Shown: positions 39,433-48,657, numbered from the stretch's first letter. The stretch: 64,000 nucleotides of DNA from Lactiplantibacillus paraplantarum (GCF_003641145.1 NZ_CP032744.1:2170001-2234000), one strand, 5' to 3'. The notes: generated by a model from the letters alone, not told the origin. Numbers and translations: made by a program.

Positions 39433-39543
39433 ATGCGCAATTATAAATATGCCGTCTACGGCGGTATCTCAATTGTCTATTTAATTACACTATATGCGTT
39501 GTACCACCTTATTCGAACGGCTTATATTCTATTCTTTCTATAG
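39433..39543 (+). CDS. Small membrane peptide (36 aa)
   Basis: ATG behind GGGAGG, encoding MRNYKYAVYGGISIVYLITL then YALYHLIRTAYILFFL. One membrane helix with a basic N-terminus and an aromatic-rich end. It is followed by a strong terminator and preceded by an inverted repeat, so it is a complete small transcription unit. The shape is like type I toxins or small regulatory membrane peptides, but no antisense RNA gene is evident. Confidence 0.55.
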   Translation: MRNYKYAVYGGISIVYLITLYALYHLIRTAYILFFL

Positions 39544-39592
39544 TTCTGTATTCGTCTACCTATTTTGCAAGTCATGACGATTAGCAACGGTT

Positions 39593-39640
39593 AAAGAAGC
39601 GCATCAAGCATGAATAAATACTTGATGCGCTTCTTTAGTT
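39593..39640 (+). terminator. Terminator after the small membrane peptide gene
   Basis: GAAGCGCATCAAG and CTTGATGCGCTTC with a 12-base loop, then TTT. The A/T context allows use on both strands. Confidence 0.8.
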
Positions 39641-39735
39641 GCCACCATCATGATTAGTTATATTTGATCTAAGACTCAGATCAGACCTAATTATCTACCA
39701 TTAGACGGGCTACTATTAGGCAATTGTCTCAAACA

Positions 39736-40605
39736 TTATCGATGCCACAAATACCGATCAACAGCCAGCGCTACCTTAGCATTTTCATGTAACTGACTAT
39801 GCTGGGCATGGGCGCCATAAAAATCCTTTTCTGTATAATCAACACGACGGTCACGTAACAAGTACTTGATGGAACGCGCTGAAACATTGGTGACTAAGCT
39901 ATCCGAATGACTCCCATCATTCAACGTACCCACAATATTCAATAATTGTACGTTCTTTGGAAAGTTGGTTCGCTTGGCTGCCAACAATTCATAAGCCGCG
40001 TGTAAATATTTTGGTTGTCCAGAAGCCAAGAATGAGTTCTGATTGGCAACATCATCCTCACCAACCACCCCATCGAACGGGCCCGCAATCGTAACTAACT
40101 TATTGATTTTTGGAAAACTGGTCGGCTGTTGTGTCATTAACATATTGACACTGGCAACACAACCGGCCGAGTGGGCTACGATATTATATTTTTTAAACGC
40201 ATGCTGTTGTTGAACAGTTGTAATAACCTTCGCTAACCAGGCACTCTGCTGATCGTACTGCGCCAGATTATTCTTAAACACGACTTGAATAATCGGATTA
40301 CGTACCCGACCGTTCCAATGACCAGTTAACGTTACTTGACCGCTCGTGCTGACCGTCGCCACCAATACCTTGTGAGCATGGGCCGTTTGCTCAGCATGTG
40401 CAATCAACGTATTCGTCGACTTCGCACTACCTTGAAAGCCATGAACGTAAAATGTCGGGAGCTGACGATCCACGTATGGTGACGCCTTTTTAGTACTAGT
40501 TGTCTGACGGGCCGTTTGCTGCTTATTGGTCGTACGCTGCGTACCACAGCCGGCCAAACCAACGACTAATAATAGTGCCATCAACCACCATCTGATTTGC
40601 TTCAC
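39736..40605 (-). CDS. DUF915 alpha/beta-hydrolase lipoprotein
   Basis: A 289-residue secreted protein. The N-terminus has a lipoprotein signal (LLLVVGLAGCG lipobox). The mature part starts the DUF915 fold with FYVHGFQGSAKSTNTLI (oxyanion-type H-G-F), then the nucleophile elbow NIVAHSAGCVAS (A-H-S-A-G), and VTIAGPFDG. Catalytic Ser is therefore in AHSAG, with His likely in GAHAQHSQLHEN. Family members are extracellular esterase-like hydrolases of unknown substrate. Confidence 0.9.
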   Translation of the reverse strand: MKQIRWWLMALLLVVGLAGCGTQRTTNKQQTARQTTSTKKASPYVDRQLPTFYVHGFQGSAKSTNTLIAHAEQTAHAHKVLVATVSTSGQVTLTGHWNGRVRNPIIQVVFKNNLAQYDQQSAWLAKVITTVQQQHAFKKYNIVAHSAGCVASVNMLMTQQPTSFPKINKLVTIAGPFDGVVGEDDVANQNSFLASGQPKYLHAAYELLAAKRTNFPKNVQLLNIVGTLNDGSHSDSLVTNVSARSIKYLLRDRRVDYTEKDFYGAHAQHSQLHENAKVALAVDRYLWHR

Positions 40606-40658
40606 TTTATTCGCCCCATTAATTCTAATTTTGTTACCTTCAATTAATTACGCTGCTA

Positions 40659-41552
40659 TTACCAGTTTCGCTTAACCACGACCAACTCATCTCGTAAATA
40701 AGTGCTTGCTAATTGTAGGTAGGTTACATGCTTGCCTGGTGTTGGTGCGTGTAATAACCAACCATCACCCGCATATAAGGCAACGTGGTGAATCGCACCA
40801 TGTCCATGGTCATGGGCAAAAAAACATAAGTCACCAGGCTGCGCATCAGCTAAGTCAATCGCGCCCCCTTGCTCAATCTGATCTTGAGCATCTCGTGGTA
40901 ATCGTATCCCTAAACTCCGATGCAAGCTGTAGACAAAGCCCGAACAATCGAAACCATACGCACTGACACCACCCCACAAGTACCGTAAATCCAAGAATTC
41001 TTCTCCCAAACGTACTAGGATAGCACCACGGGTCAAATTAGCTGTCTTAAACGTAAACTGAGTTGCCCGTTTGGCAATCTTTCCCGTTCCTAACGGTGTC
41101 TGTACCGTATAATAACGATGATCTTTACTACTAATGACAGGTAATTCGGTTCCAAGACTGAGTGTTAACAACGTCCGCCCATCTAATCGAAGCAACGGGG
41201 TAAAGCCCCACCGAATAGTTACAGTGGGACCTGTCAAAACTGGCAATGGGACAGTCGACAGTTGCGCCGCCCATACCCATCCTGGATATCCCTGCGGATG
41301 ACGAGCATCCGTCTGATCAAGAACATAGCCATACGCCCAACCATTAACAAACCGTTCCACTAAAAAGACATCATTGAATAACGCCTGCGTCACGATCCGA
41401 TTGTCCTGTTCCAACGTTACAGTATCCGCATCTGTTAATTGTGCTAGCCACGGTTGTAGGCCAGTATTAGTCAACGCCAGCGTATCAATTGCGATATTTT
41501 CAGGTTGCCGCCACACATTCGCTACCGTAGCAATGATCCGTGTTGTTTGCAT
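40659..41552 (-). CDS. NlpC/P60 peptidoglycan endopeptidase with SH3-like domains
   Basis: A protein of about 297 residues; ATG 41552 with AGGTG six bases upstream is preferred to the GTG nine bases earlier. Two SH3-like domains lie in about 1-160. The NlpC/P60 domain has the catalytic Cys in YGFDCSGFVYSLHRSLGIRL, His in HHVALYAGDGWLLHA, and a polar third residue in HAPTPGKHV. It hydrolyses D-gamma-Glu-diaminopimelate bonds in muropeptides. No signal peptide is visible, so it is probably a cytoplasmic muropeptide-recycling enzyme like YkfC. Confidence 0.88.
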   Translation of the reverse strand: MQTTRIIATVANVWRQPENIAIDTLALTNTGLQPWLAQLTDADTVTLEQDNRIVTQALFNDVFLVERFVNGWAYGYVLDQTDARHPQGYPGWVWAAQLSTVPLPVLTGPTVTIRWGFTPLLRLDGRTLLTLSLGTELPVISSKDHRYYTVQTPLGTGKIAKRATQFTFKTANLTRGAILVRLGEEFLDLRYLWGGVSAYGFDCSGFVYSLHRSLGIRLPRDAQDQIEQGGAIDLADAQPGDLCFFAHDHGHGAIHHVALYAGDGWLLHAPTPGKHVTYLQLASTYLRDELVVVKRNW

Positions 41553-41764
41553 TCTAGTCACCTCATTTTTTTAGTTTACCATATCTCCTTAGTGACGTCT
41601 GTACACCTTACTTAGACTTGCTACAATCTTAATCTTACTAGTCCAGCTCACCATCACCGGCACGTTAAGAAGCTATCCTTTCAGTAGAAACTTTACGTCA
41701 AATATTAAAAAGCACTGTGAAAGTATGCTATGATACTAATAATTACTTAGGAGGCGTTTTGACG

Positions 41765-42232
41765 ATGGATAAGACCGATTTGAAGATTTTGAACGCCTTG
41801 CAGGCCGACGCACGCATCTCACTAAAAGCGCTCGCCGATCAATGCTTCATTTCTTCGCCTGCAATCTCCGCACGAATCACCCGTCTAAAGAAAAGTGGGA
41901 TCATTCGTGACTATCAGGCCAATCTCAACTTTGAAAAACTCAATTACCATATTAAAGCTTACATTCAATTACAACTAGAACCTACTCAAAAGGAACGTTT
42001 TTACCCGTTTGTTGCCGGTATTCCAAACATTCTGGAATGCGATTGCGTGACGGGCGAATACTCGCAAATTTTGAAAGTGGTTTTCGAATCAACCCAAGCC
42101 TTAGATGAGTTCGTCAATCAATTACAAACCTTTGGCAAGACAAGTACTCAGATCGTCTTCTCTACTAGTGTTCCCAATCGTGGGCTGACATTACCAGATG
42201 ATCATGATATGACCAAAACTAGCCACCAATAG
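41765..42232 (+). CDS. Lrp/AsnC-family regulator
   Basis: A 155-residue feast/famine regulator. The N-terminal HTH reads DLKILNALQADARISLKALA then CFISSPAISARITRLKKSGI, and the RAM ligand-binding domain follows (ILECDCVTGEYSQILKVVFE with the usual C-x-x-V-T-G-x-x-D-like pattern). GGAGG lies ten bases before ATG 41765; an in-frame TTG at 41758 is too close to it. The target is unknown; no amino acid gene is adjacent. Confidence 0.9.
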   Translation: MDKTDLKILNALQADARISLKALADQCFISSPAISARITRLKKSGIIRDYQANLNFEKLNYHIKAYIQLQLEPTQKERFYPFVAGIPNILECDCVTGEYSQILKVVFESTQALDEFVNQLQTFGKTSTQIVFSTSVPNRGLTLPDDHDMTKTSHQ

Positions 42233-42245
42233 CCACTCAGCCAAG

Positions 42246-42290
42246 CCTAAATAGGCACCCCGAAAATGATTCTCGGGGTGCCTATTTAGG
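42246..42290. terminator. Terminator of the Lrp-type gene
   Basis: An 18-bp perfect stem (CCTAAATAGGCACCCCGA with its complement) and a nine-base loop. Confidence 0.8.
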
Positions 42291-42341
42291 CTGACAATAT
42301 ATAAAAGGACTAATATCGTTGAACAAAGGCTAGTGTTAAAC

Positions 42342-42563
42342 TTAAGACCAATTTAATAAGCGAAAAATCGCTTGTGGGGTAGTCACTTGATAATGACGTT
42401 TCAAAACCTCTAGACCAATATTACAGCCAACTAACAGGCCACCGCCTAAAATCACGCCGCCCCATAATAGTGAACCAAACCAATGCACTGCCACCAAACT
42501 GAATAAAAATAAAACCGCACCGCTAATCATTCCCAATGTCAGTCTAACAAACCATCGTCTCAT
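42342..42563 (-). CDS. Small membrane protein (73 aa)
   Basis: ATG 42563 follows GGAGGGTGATCC; a longer open frame to 42671 overlaps the upstream gene and is rejected. Two membrane helices (LGMISGAVLFLFSLVAVHWF; LLWGGVILGGGLLVGCNIGL) and a basic tail. It is paired with the next small membrane protein gene 15 bp upstream. No family is recognised. Confidence 0.65.
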   Translation of the reverse strand: MRRWFVRLTLGMISGAVLFLFSLVAVHWFGSLLWGGVILGGGLLVGCNIGLEVLKRHYQVTTPQAIFRLLNWS

Positions 42564-42577
42564 TGGATCACCCTCCA

Positions 42578-42808
42578 TTAAGCGAATCGATTCATTACAT
42601 AAATTGCACCAAGTCCAATTCCCCACAAAACTAATAATGGCACTAAAACTAACATACCGAACTGGTACCAACCCAGTACCACCATGAACAAAACTTCGAT
42701 ACTATGACCTAAAACCAATAACTGTAAGTATTCACGAAAATACCATTGCACACCGATGCCGATTAAAAAGCTAATTAGTATCACACCATAGAACGTCCCG
42801 TGAATCAT
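42578..42808 (-). CDS. Small membrane protein (76 aa)
   Basis: Three hydrophobic segments: GVILISFLIGIGVQWYF, ...SIEVLFMVVLGWYQF, GMLVLVPLLVLWGIGLGAIY. TTTGGAGGATG precedes ATG. First gene of a two-gene unit with the following small membrane protein; the pair may form a heteromeric membrane complex. Unknown function. Confidence 0.65.
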   Translation of the reverse strand: MIHGTFYGVILISFLIGIGVQWYFREYLQLLVLGHSIEVLFMVVLGWYQFGMLVLVPLLVLWGIGLGAIYVMNRFA

Positions 42809-43031
42809 CCTCCAAACTCCTTTTGATTGTGTTTGTCATTCATTCTTACTTAATAAGTATGCCGCATCTAATCGCTAGCCATTATCATATTTATGTAAAG
42901 ACTAAGTTATTTTTCAGTAAAGATAACAAAATAACTTCAGAATTCTCATAAACTGTTGTTAACAGTTACTGGTGTAACGTGTTATGATTAAAGGACAAAC
43001 CAATTAAACGCAATAATTATGGGGGCGCACT

Positions 43032-44222
43032 GTGTTACAACTACTCACGCTATCAAGTTTAGGCAAAGACCTTTTTAATATTAAGATGTTAATTGTCATT
43101 CTTATCACGATTGGCCTGATCACCCTAATGACAATTCTCACTTACCTTCTGGAGCAACAAGTTCATCGTCGTAAAAGCCGATACTGGACAATCTTAGCTC
43201 ATGGTTCTGAGGCCTTAAGTGTTCTCATTAGTATGATCTTATTACGACAAATATTTATCACGCTAAATTCAGGTAGTATCATCAGCTGGACTTACGCCAC
43301 AGTCCAGTTAACTATCTTGCTCTTTAGCCTTAACACCATGCGTAACCTGGCTGTTGAAATTATTAATCTTTTAATGCCACTATTTATTTATGGTCAAGCA
43401 ATCTGGATGGGCCATACAACGCAATACTTACCCATCTTTGTGGTAATGACGATCATCTTAATTGGGACGGTCATCTATATTACCCATAACTATCAAGAAT
43501 TACACACGACGCAATGGAAATACCTTCTATTCCAAATTTTATACGGTGGCACGTGGTGGGGCGTCATTTGGTCAGTCCATCCTTTCGAGCTGACTCATAC
43601 CTTAGTCATCATTATGGCCTTCATTCTTTACATGTGGCTGATTCGCTTAGCGGTCAATCGAGTGCAGAAGTTTTTTTACGAAGTCCTAACTTTTGATCGA
43701 CAAGTCAATTACGATGAATTAACTGGTATTCGTAATCGTGCCAGCTTTGATACTAGCGCCAACGAAGTATTTAATGCCTTCCAACAACGACATATGGGAC
43801 CCATCACCATGGCCATGTTTGACATTGATCACTTTAAACACTTCAACGATCAATACGGTCACTTGGCAGGTGACGCTGTATTACGCCATGTGGCTCATTT
43901 TTTTGAATTAGAACTCAGTCAACGCAGCACTCACGGCCAAATCTTCCGTTATGGTGGTGAAGAGTTTGTCATAATCTTTCGAGGTTCCCCAGCCTTAGAA
44001 GTTGGTCAAACCATGCGTACTTTGCAACGCGAACTAAAAACCAACCCCATTAAATTTAATAGTGAGACGTTGGCTGTCACAGTTTCAATCGGTATATCTG
44101 AATTACAACCCACTGACCATCGCTTCACTGATTGGTTCGTGCGGGTCGACGACTACCTTTACCAGTCCAAACAAGCCGGCCGTGACCAGACGACCGTTGA
44201 AAGTCAGTTATTAATAGATTAA
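43032..44222 (+). CDS. Membrane GGDEF-domain protein (diguanylate cyclase-like)
   Basis: A 396-residue protein starting with GTG. About seven hydrophobic segments fill residues 10-215. The GGDEF domain follows: NYDELTGIRNRASFD, metal-binding FDIDHFKHFNDQYGHLAGD, and the active-site loop FRYGGEEFVIIF, ending in SIGISEL. The signature is intact (GGEEF), so cyclase activity is possible. No EAL or PilZ gene is in the window, and c-di-GMP signalling is sparse in this genus. Monocistronic. Confidence 0.88.
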   Translation: MLQLLTLSSLGKDLFNIKMLIVILITIGLITLMTILTYLLEQQVHRRKSRYWTILAHGSEALSVLISMILLRQIFITLNSGSIISWTYATVQLTILLFSLNTMRNLAVEIINLLMPLFIYGQAIWMGHTTQYLPIFVVMTIILIGTVIYITHNYQELHTTQWKYLLFQILYGGTWWGVIWSVHPFELTHTLVIIMAFILYMWLIRLAVNRVQKFFYEVLTFDRQVNYDELTGIRNRASFDTSANEVFNAFQQRHMGPITMAMFDIDHFKHFNDQYGHLAGDAVLRHVAHFFELELSQRSTHGQIFRYGGEEFVIIFRGSPALEVGQTMRTLQRELKTNPIKFNSETLAVTVSIGISELQPTDHRFTDWFVRVDDYLYQSKQAGRDQTTVESQLLID

Positions 44223-44281
44223 TATTTTACGTCTTAAAATAGGCTCATTACATTGTACTAGTTATCAGTTAGTAGAGGACA

Positions 44282-44378
44282 AAAGGTGGTCTGCTTGCGA
44301 GCATTAATGTAAATTCGGCGATTATTGCTGGGCTTGGAATCATCACCGAATTTGGGTTAAGCGGAACAAGCCACCTTT
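44282..44378. repeat. Nested inverted-repeat element in intergenic region
   Basis: Three pairs of arms are nested in the right order: AAAGGTG/CACCTTT (44282, 44372), GCTTG/CAAGC (44293, 44367) and AAATTCGG/CCGAATTT (44311, 44346), leaving a 27-base apical loop. It may be a structured RNA or a MITE remnant. The rest of 44223-44729 holds the next hairpin and otherwise no gene. Confidence 0.45.
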
Positions 44379-44412
44379 GGGCGCTCCTTTCGACAATATT
44401 GATAGAAAAATT

Positions 44413-44466
44413 GTGTTCAGTTTCTTGAGAAGAAGTCTTTTCTTAAGCGACTGAACACTTTTAGGT
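44413..44466 (+). terminator. Long hairpin with T run
   Basis: GTGTTCAG and CTGAACAC plus inner CTTGAGAA/TTCTTAAG pairing, followed by TTTTAGG. It could end a transcript coming from the GGDEF gene or from the nested repeat element. Confidence 0.6.
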
Positions 44467-44729
44467 TTGTCTAATCTCTTCGCCAGCATGTACGCATCCT
44501 ACCATGACTTTTGGAAATCAGGAGAATGGCTGAAACGTTGCCAAAGTACGCTCCAAGTAACAATCACGCATATCTTTTTAGTACAAATTCCTCTCAACTT
44601 CAACTATTGATGTAAACATTACTCAGCAAGGTACCCTGGCGTTTAATTTTATGGATTGCAAGGTCATTCACTTCGCCTGGCATTAACCACTGATTAAATA
44701 CTTCAACCCACCAATGTCTAAACCTAAAT

Positions 44730-44774
44730 AGCCCGTGTCTAGGCCGCCAATTAACGGCGACCTAGACACGGGCT
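44730..44774 (-). terminator. Terminator of the ABC-F gene
   Basis: AGCCCGTGTCTAGG and CCTAGACACGGGCT with an inner CGCC/GGCG extension. Confidence 0.75.
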
Positions 44775-44787
44775 ATAACTAATAACG

Positions 44788-46341
44788 CTATTCTTGACGT
44801 TCCTTCAAACTGAGCTTTTCGACGTTCAATTCTTTATCGACCCAACCATTCACAAAACTGCTTTCATGGCTAACTAGGATCAAATTCCCTTGAAAAGCCT
44901 GTAAAGCTCGTTTAAGTCCCTCTTTGGTCTCATCATCCAAATGATTCGTTGGTTCGTCCATAATTAAGAAATTACTTGGCACTAGTTCTAATAAGGCCAG
45001 TTTAACCTTAGTCTGCTCGCCCCCACTAAGTAAGTGCATCGGCTTCATCGCATTGGCCGCATTGATACCACACTTCGCTAGCTTAGTCCGAATTGTCTTC
45101 GGTAACATCGTTGGATATTCATTTTGAATCGTTTGTAACGGTGTTAACTGTGGATTATCCCATTCCAAATCTTGATTGAAGTAATTAATTTTAGCAGATG
45201 GTGAGAAATTCGATTTTCCACTTAGCGCCGGAATCACACCTAGAATCGACTTAATTAGCGTCGACTTACCGACCCCATTAAAGCCCTTAAACGCTAGCTT
45301 TTCACCATTAGTCATCGTAAAGGTCACTGGTTCCAATAATGGCTTACCGTAGCCCACAGATAACTTAGTCACACTCAACGCATTTTGTGACCCCGTATCC
45401 AAGTACGGAAAAGCAAACTTGGCATGTTCATTCTCACTCGGCGGATCAACCCGGTCCAAATGCGACAGCATCTTTTCTCGTGACTTGGCCATCGTTGACT
45501 TCGAGCCCGCCTTATTTTTACGAATAAACTTTTCGGCTTTTTCAATCACAACTTGTTGCTTTTCAAAGGCCTTTAGTTGGGCTTCCTTACGAGCTTCTTT
45601 TTGGCGCATGGCCGACTTAAAATCGCCCCGATACTTAATAATTTTTCCAAAGGCCACGTCACAAATACAGTTTGTCACCTGCTGCAAGAAATCGTAATCA
45701 TGGGAAATCACCATGACGGCACCTTCAAAACCATTCAAATAATCTTCAAGCCAACTAATATGCGCCGTGTCCAAGTAGTTGGTCGGTTCATCGAGGATAA
45801 TCACATCTGGATTTTCCAGCAATAACTTAGCCAAAATAATCTTAGAACGCTGTCCACCAGACATCTCACTAATGACGTGATCCCGACCGATTTCATCTAA
45901 TCCCAGTCCAGTAATCACCCGTTCCATTTCAGTTTCAATATCATAAAAATTATTGGCTTCCAAGGTTTCTTGAATCCGACCCGCGCGTTCCAATAACTGG
46001 TCATCCATCTTTTCAGCATAATCCGCATAAAGTTGTTGCATCTGAGCATCCAAATCATAAAGTCGCTGAAAAGCCGTCTTCAAAAAGGCGTATAGCGTCA
46101 TGCCGGCTGGAATATCAGCATATTGGTCCAAATATCCCGTCCGGACGTTGCGTTGCCACTTGATCTGACCAGATAATGGTAAAATCTGTCCCGTTAAGAT
46201 TTTGATTAGGGTACTCTTACCAGCACCATTTTGACCGACAATGCCCATATGATCCGCACGTTCCAGCGTAAAATTAGCATCATCATATAATTTACGGTCC
46301 GCAAAGCTTTGCGATAAATCCGTTACTTCTAGTAAAGCCAT
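44788..46341 (-). CDS. ABC-F family ATPase (ribosome-associated)
   Basis: A 517-residue protein with two ABC ATPase domains and no membrane helices. First domain: Walker A GQNGAGKST, signature MSGGQRSK, Walker B VIILDEPTNYLD. Linker rich in Lys/Glu helices (about 240-300, the P-site tRNA interaction motif). Second domain: GFNGVGKST, LSGGEQTKVKLALL, FLIMDEPTNHLD. ABC-F proteins act on the ribosome as translation factors or antibiotic-protection proteins. The length and linker fit the housekeeping YbiT-like group. Confidence 0.92.
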   Translation of the reverse strand: MALLEVTDLSQSFADRKLYDDANFTLERADHMGIVGQNGAGKSTLIKILTGQILPLSGQIKWQRNVRTGYLDQYADIPAGMTLYAFLKTAFQRLYDLDAQMQQLYADYAEKMDDQLLERAGRIQETLEANNFYDIETEMERVITGLGLDEIGRDHVISEMSGGQRSKIILAKLLLENPDVIILDEPTNYLDTAHISWLEDYLNGFEGAVMVISHDYDFLQQVTNCICDVAFGKIIKYRGDFKSAMRQKEARKEAQLKAFEKQQVVIEKAEKFIRKNKAGSKSTMAKSREKMLSHLDRVDPPSENEHAKFAFPYLDTGSQNALSVTKLSVGYGKPLLEPVTFTMTNGEKLAFKGFNGVGKSTLIKSILGVIPALSGKSNFSPSAKINYFNQDLEWDNPQLTPLQTIQNEYPTMLPKTIRTKLAKCGINAANAMKPMHLLSGGEQTKVKLALLELVPSNFLIMDEPTNHLDDETKEGLKRALQAFQGNLILVSHESSFVNGWVDKELNVEKLSLKERQE

Positions 46342-46379
46342 GTTGTTTTCAACCTACACTTTCATTTTGACCCGTATTA

Positions 46380-46410
46380 AAACGGGCCCCGTGCGTCACG
46401 AGGCCCGTTG
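46380..46410 (-). terminator. Terminator between GNAT and ABC-F genes
   Basis: AACGGGCC and GGCCCGTT with a 15-base loop. The GNAT gene lies upstream on the same strand. Confidence 0.65.
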
Positions 46411-46424
46411 CGATGAACCTGTTG

Positions 46425-47012
46425 CTAAGCTAGCACCAAGTCCTTATCTAGTTCGTATTGCATATGGAAGTACATCCGATCACCGATAGGCTTGATGCCT
46501 ACCGATTCGTAGTGGTAACGGTCATAGAGCTTTTTTGCTCCTAAATTAGCCATATCAACGTTCAAACCGATCCGCTTCTGACCAGCTTGACGTGCGTATC
46601 GTGGCAGAGCGGCAAGTAACTTGCCACCAATCCCATGACCCTGATAATTGGGGTCGACCGCAATCGAATCCAGGTACCATTCGTGCTCATAACTTTCAGC
46701 TTCAGCTTCAAATGCTGAACCAAACGCATCATTATTCGCAGTAACTCGTGCTAACACGTCGTCCACCGCGTCCTCATTTTTGTCAGGATAACCAAACGCT
46801 ACCCCGACCACTTGACCATCGGCCTCGGCCACTACCGTCGTTGCCTTGCCGGATAAATAATCAGGTGTCCGGTAAGCGGCAGTAATGGCCTGCTCTAAGT
46901 CAGGTTCAGGAATGTCGTCTAGTTCCTCAAGTTGCATTTCATCAAAAATCATATTAATTAGCGGTGCTATCTGGCCCGCGTCGTCTTGATCGGCTGGTCG
47001 AATTGTTATCAC
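46425..47012 (-). CDS. GNAT-family N-acetyltransferase
   Basis: A 195-residue protein starting with GTG behind GGAGGG. It begins ITIRPADQDDAGQIAPLINM and contains the GNAT motif A (LDSIAVDPNYQGHGIGGKLL, with Q-x-x-G-x-G/A for acetyl-CoA) and motif B (GLNVDMANLGAKKLYDRYHY). The substrate is unknown. It is followed by a terminator and then the ABC-F gene. Confidence 0.9.
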   Translation of the reverse strand: MITIRPADQDDAGQIAPLINMIFDEMQLEELDDIPEPDLEQAITAAYRTPDYLSGKATTVVAEADGQVVGVAFGYPDKNEDAVDDVLARVTANNDAFGSAFEAEAESYEHEWYLDSIAVDPNYQGHGIGGKLLAALPRYARQAGQKRIGLNVDMANLGAKKLYDRYHYESVGIKPIGDRMYFHMQYELDKDLVLA

Positions 47013-47191
47013 GAATAGCCCTCCTTCTTATAGTAACACCTACATTACTATGAAAAGCAGGCATTGTCAAAAGTCGCGTCTGGTGTGAACGGTTACAGTT
47101 GTTATTTTTTGAGTTGGTTACCGACTGCTGTCACGTCCGTCGCATTATCAATCGTGGTATACTGAATAACACCGTCTTATACTCATTATTA

Positions 47192-48194
47192 TTGGCATGA
47201 ATCATGATTAAAACGTACCAGTTGTGTAAGTTCAAAAGCAGCCAGCTTAGGCCCGCTGGAAAAAGATCTATTTAGCGTAAACTTGCTTAGTTAATGACGT
47301 CCTATGCCGACTTCCAGGCATTTCTGCCAATTGCTGGAACGCGGTGGACACAGATTTAAGCCGAAGACCACGTCTTAAATACTGGTCTTCCACGCCTTAA
47401 TCCATATTGGTGAAACGTGTTCAGGTCAGACTGAGACTTCCGGTTAGGGACGCTATGACGCCAAGCGGAAATTCACCGCTTAACGCCCTAGCTAGGCTAA
47501 TCCTCAGTCTCAACCCGTCTGAACCTCACACTCTTGCACCGCTGAGCATTGGCCGAAACGCCTTCCAGTCGGGACAGTATTCGAATGGCTGACGGTGATG
47601 TACCCAACCTTTGATGGACTTATCATTGTTCCTCATAAACGGTAATGTTGTTAATTAACTGTCAGTCTGAAAGTGATATTGTGGGAGCTCACTATTCCTC
47701 AAGCGGCATAGTAATAATCGAACTTCTCGACAAAGTGGTTAATGGAACCCTGACGTTTCGTTTAAGGTTCCGGTGTCAAAATAGTCAGCGACAAATTTTA
47801 CCAAGTTAAGTGGCCGTTAATCTGCCATTCGAGGGGGGTTCCAAAACGTGTTCGGTGCCACTGAAGCCTGTGCTTGCTACGCCAACGGACTAATGCAAAA
47901 ACCGCATTAGTCCGTTGGCTAGGCAATGCTCGGCTTAAACCCGTGGCCCCTCACACTCTGAGACTGGAGGGGCTGGGTGACAATGCTCAGTAGCCAGATT
48001 ATTCTTAGTCGGAAGTGTCTTTCTTCCGGCTTAGAATAAGACTCGTATTTGAGATGACGCGGGTTATGCGTTAGCTCAAATCGACGTCGGCTGCGTTCCA
48101 GCAATTGGCACCCAGCCCCGGAGGTCGGCATAGGACGCGCAACGGCTGACGAACAGCAATCTAACTGGTACGTTTTAATCATGGTTCATGCCAA
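47192..48194. mobile_element. MITE-like non-coding element with 32-bp terminal inverted repeats (copy A)
   Basis: The ends 47192-47223 and 48163-48194 are inverted repeats of 32 bp with one mismatch (core GATTAAAACGTACCAGTT). The 1003-bp interior contains no credible ORF but several palindromes. Both ends reappear at 63092-63864 (copy B, opposite orientation) and in shortened form at 24653-24885 (copy C). No transposase is present, so it would be mobilised in trans. The right end abuts the VOC gene leader. Confidence 0.7.
47881..47919. repeat. Perfect 16-bp palindrome inside copy A
   Basis: GCCAACGGACTAATGC, loop AAAAACC, GCATTAGTCCGTTGGC. It has no T run. It belongs to the internal structure of the 47192-48194 element. 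Confidence 0.7.
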
Positions 48195-48249
48195 ACCTGA
48201 TGAGTACGACACATTTAATAATGAATTATTTTTGAAGGGATTTGAGCTT

Positions 48250-48630
48250 GTGAATATTCGCGATATCGATCATTTGACCTTAACCGTTACTGACATTGCA
48301 CGATCATTACGGTTTTACCATGAAGTATTTGACCTTCCCATTGTGACCTTCGATGGTGACCGCCAAGCTGTCTTAGTGGGCAAACAAAAAATTAACTTTC
48401 AGACCACTGACCAGCCACACCAACCAATTGCAGCTAAGCCAACGCCTGGTAGTGCGGACCTTTGCCTGATTGCAAAGGATAATATTGATGACATTCAGCA
48501 TCACTTAAAGAGTTATTTCGTGGATGTGATTGCCGGACCGGTTGAAAGAACTGGTGCTCACGGAAAGTTGACGTCATTGTATGTTCGCGATCCTGATAAC
48601 AACTTGATTGAAATTAGTAACTATCATTAA
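48250..48630 (+). CDS. VOC-family protein (glyoxalase/bleomycin-resistance fold)
   Basis: A 126-residue protein starting at GTG 48250 behind GAAGGGA. The frame is open from 48181, but that part lies in the terminal repeat of the inserted element. Segments: IRDIDHLTLTVTDIARSLRF with metal ligand His, VTFDGDRQAVLVGKQKINFQ, and the C-terminal DPDNNLIEISNY with metal ligand Glu. A metal-dependent dioxygenase, glyoxalase or binding protein. Its native promoter may have been displaced by the repeat element. Confidence 0.85.
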   Translation: MNIRDIDHLTLTVTDIARSLRFYHEVFDLPIVTFDGDRQAVLVGKQKINFQTTDQPHQPIAAKPTPGSADLCLIAKDNIDDIQHHLKSYFVDVIAGPVERTGAHGKLTSLYVRDPDNNLIEISNYH

Positions 48631-48657
48631 AAAAAGCCACAAAAACTAATCATCGAA

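Noticed and set aside
47881..47919. Rho-independent terminator
   Set aside because: The stem is perfect but there is no T run on either side and no gene ends nearby; it belongs to the repeat element.
47407..48182. Short ORFs within the 47192-48194 element
   Set aside because: The corresponding frames are not preserved in the copy at 63092-63864, so they are not genes.
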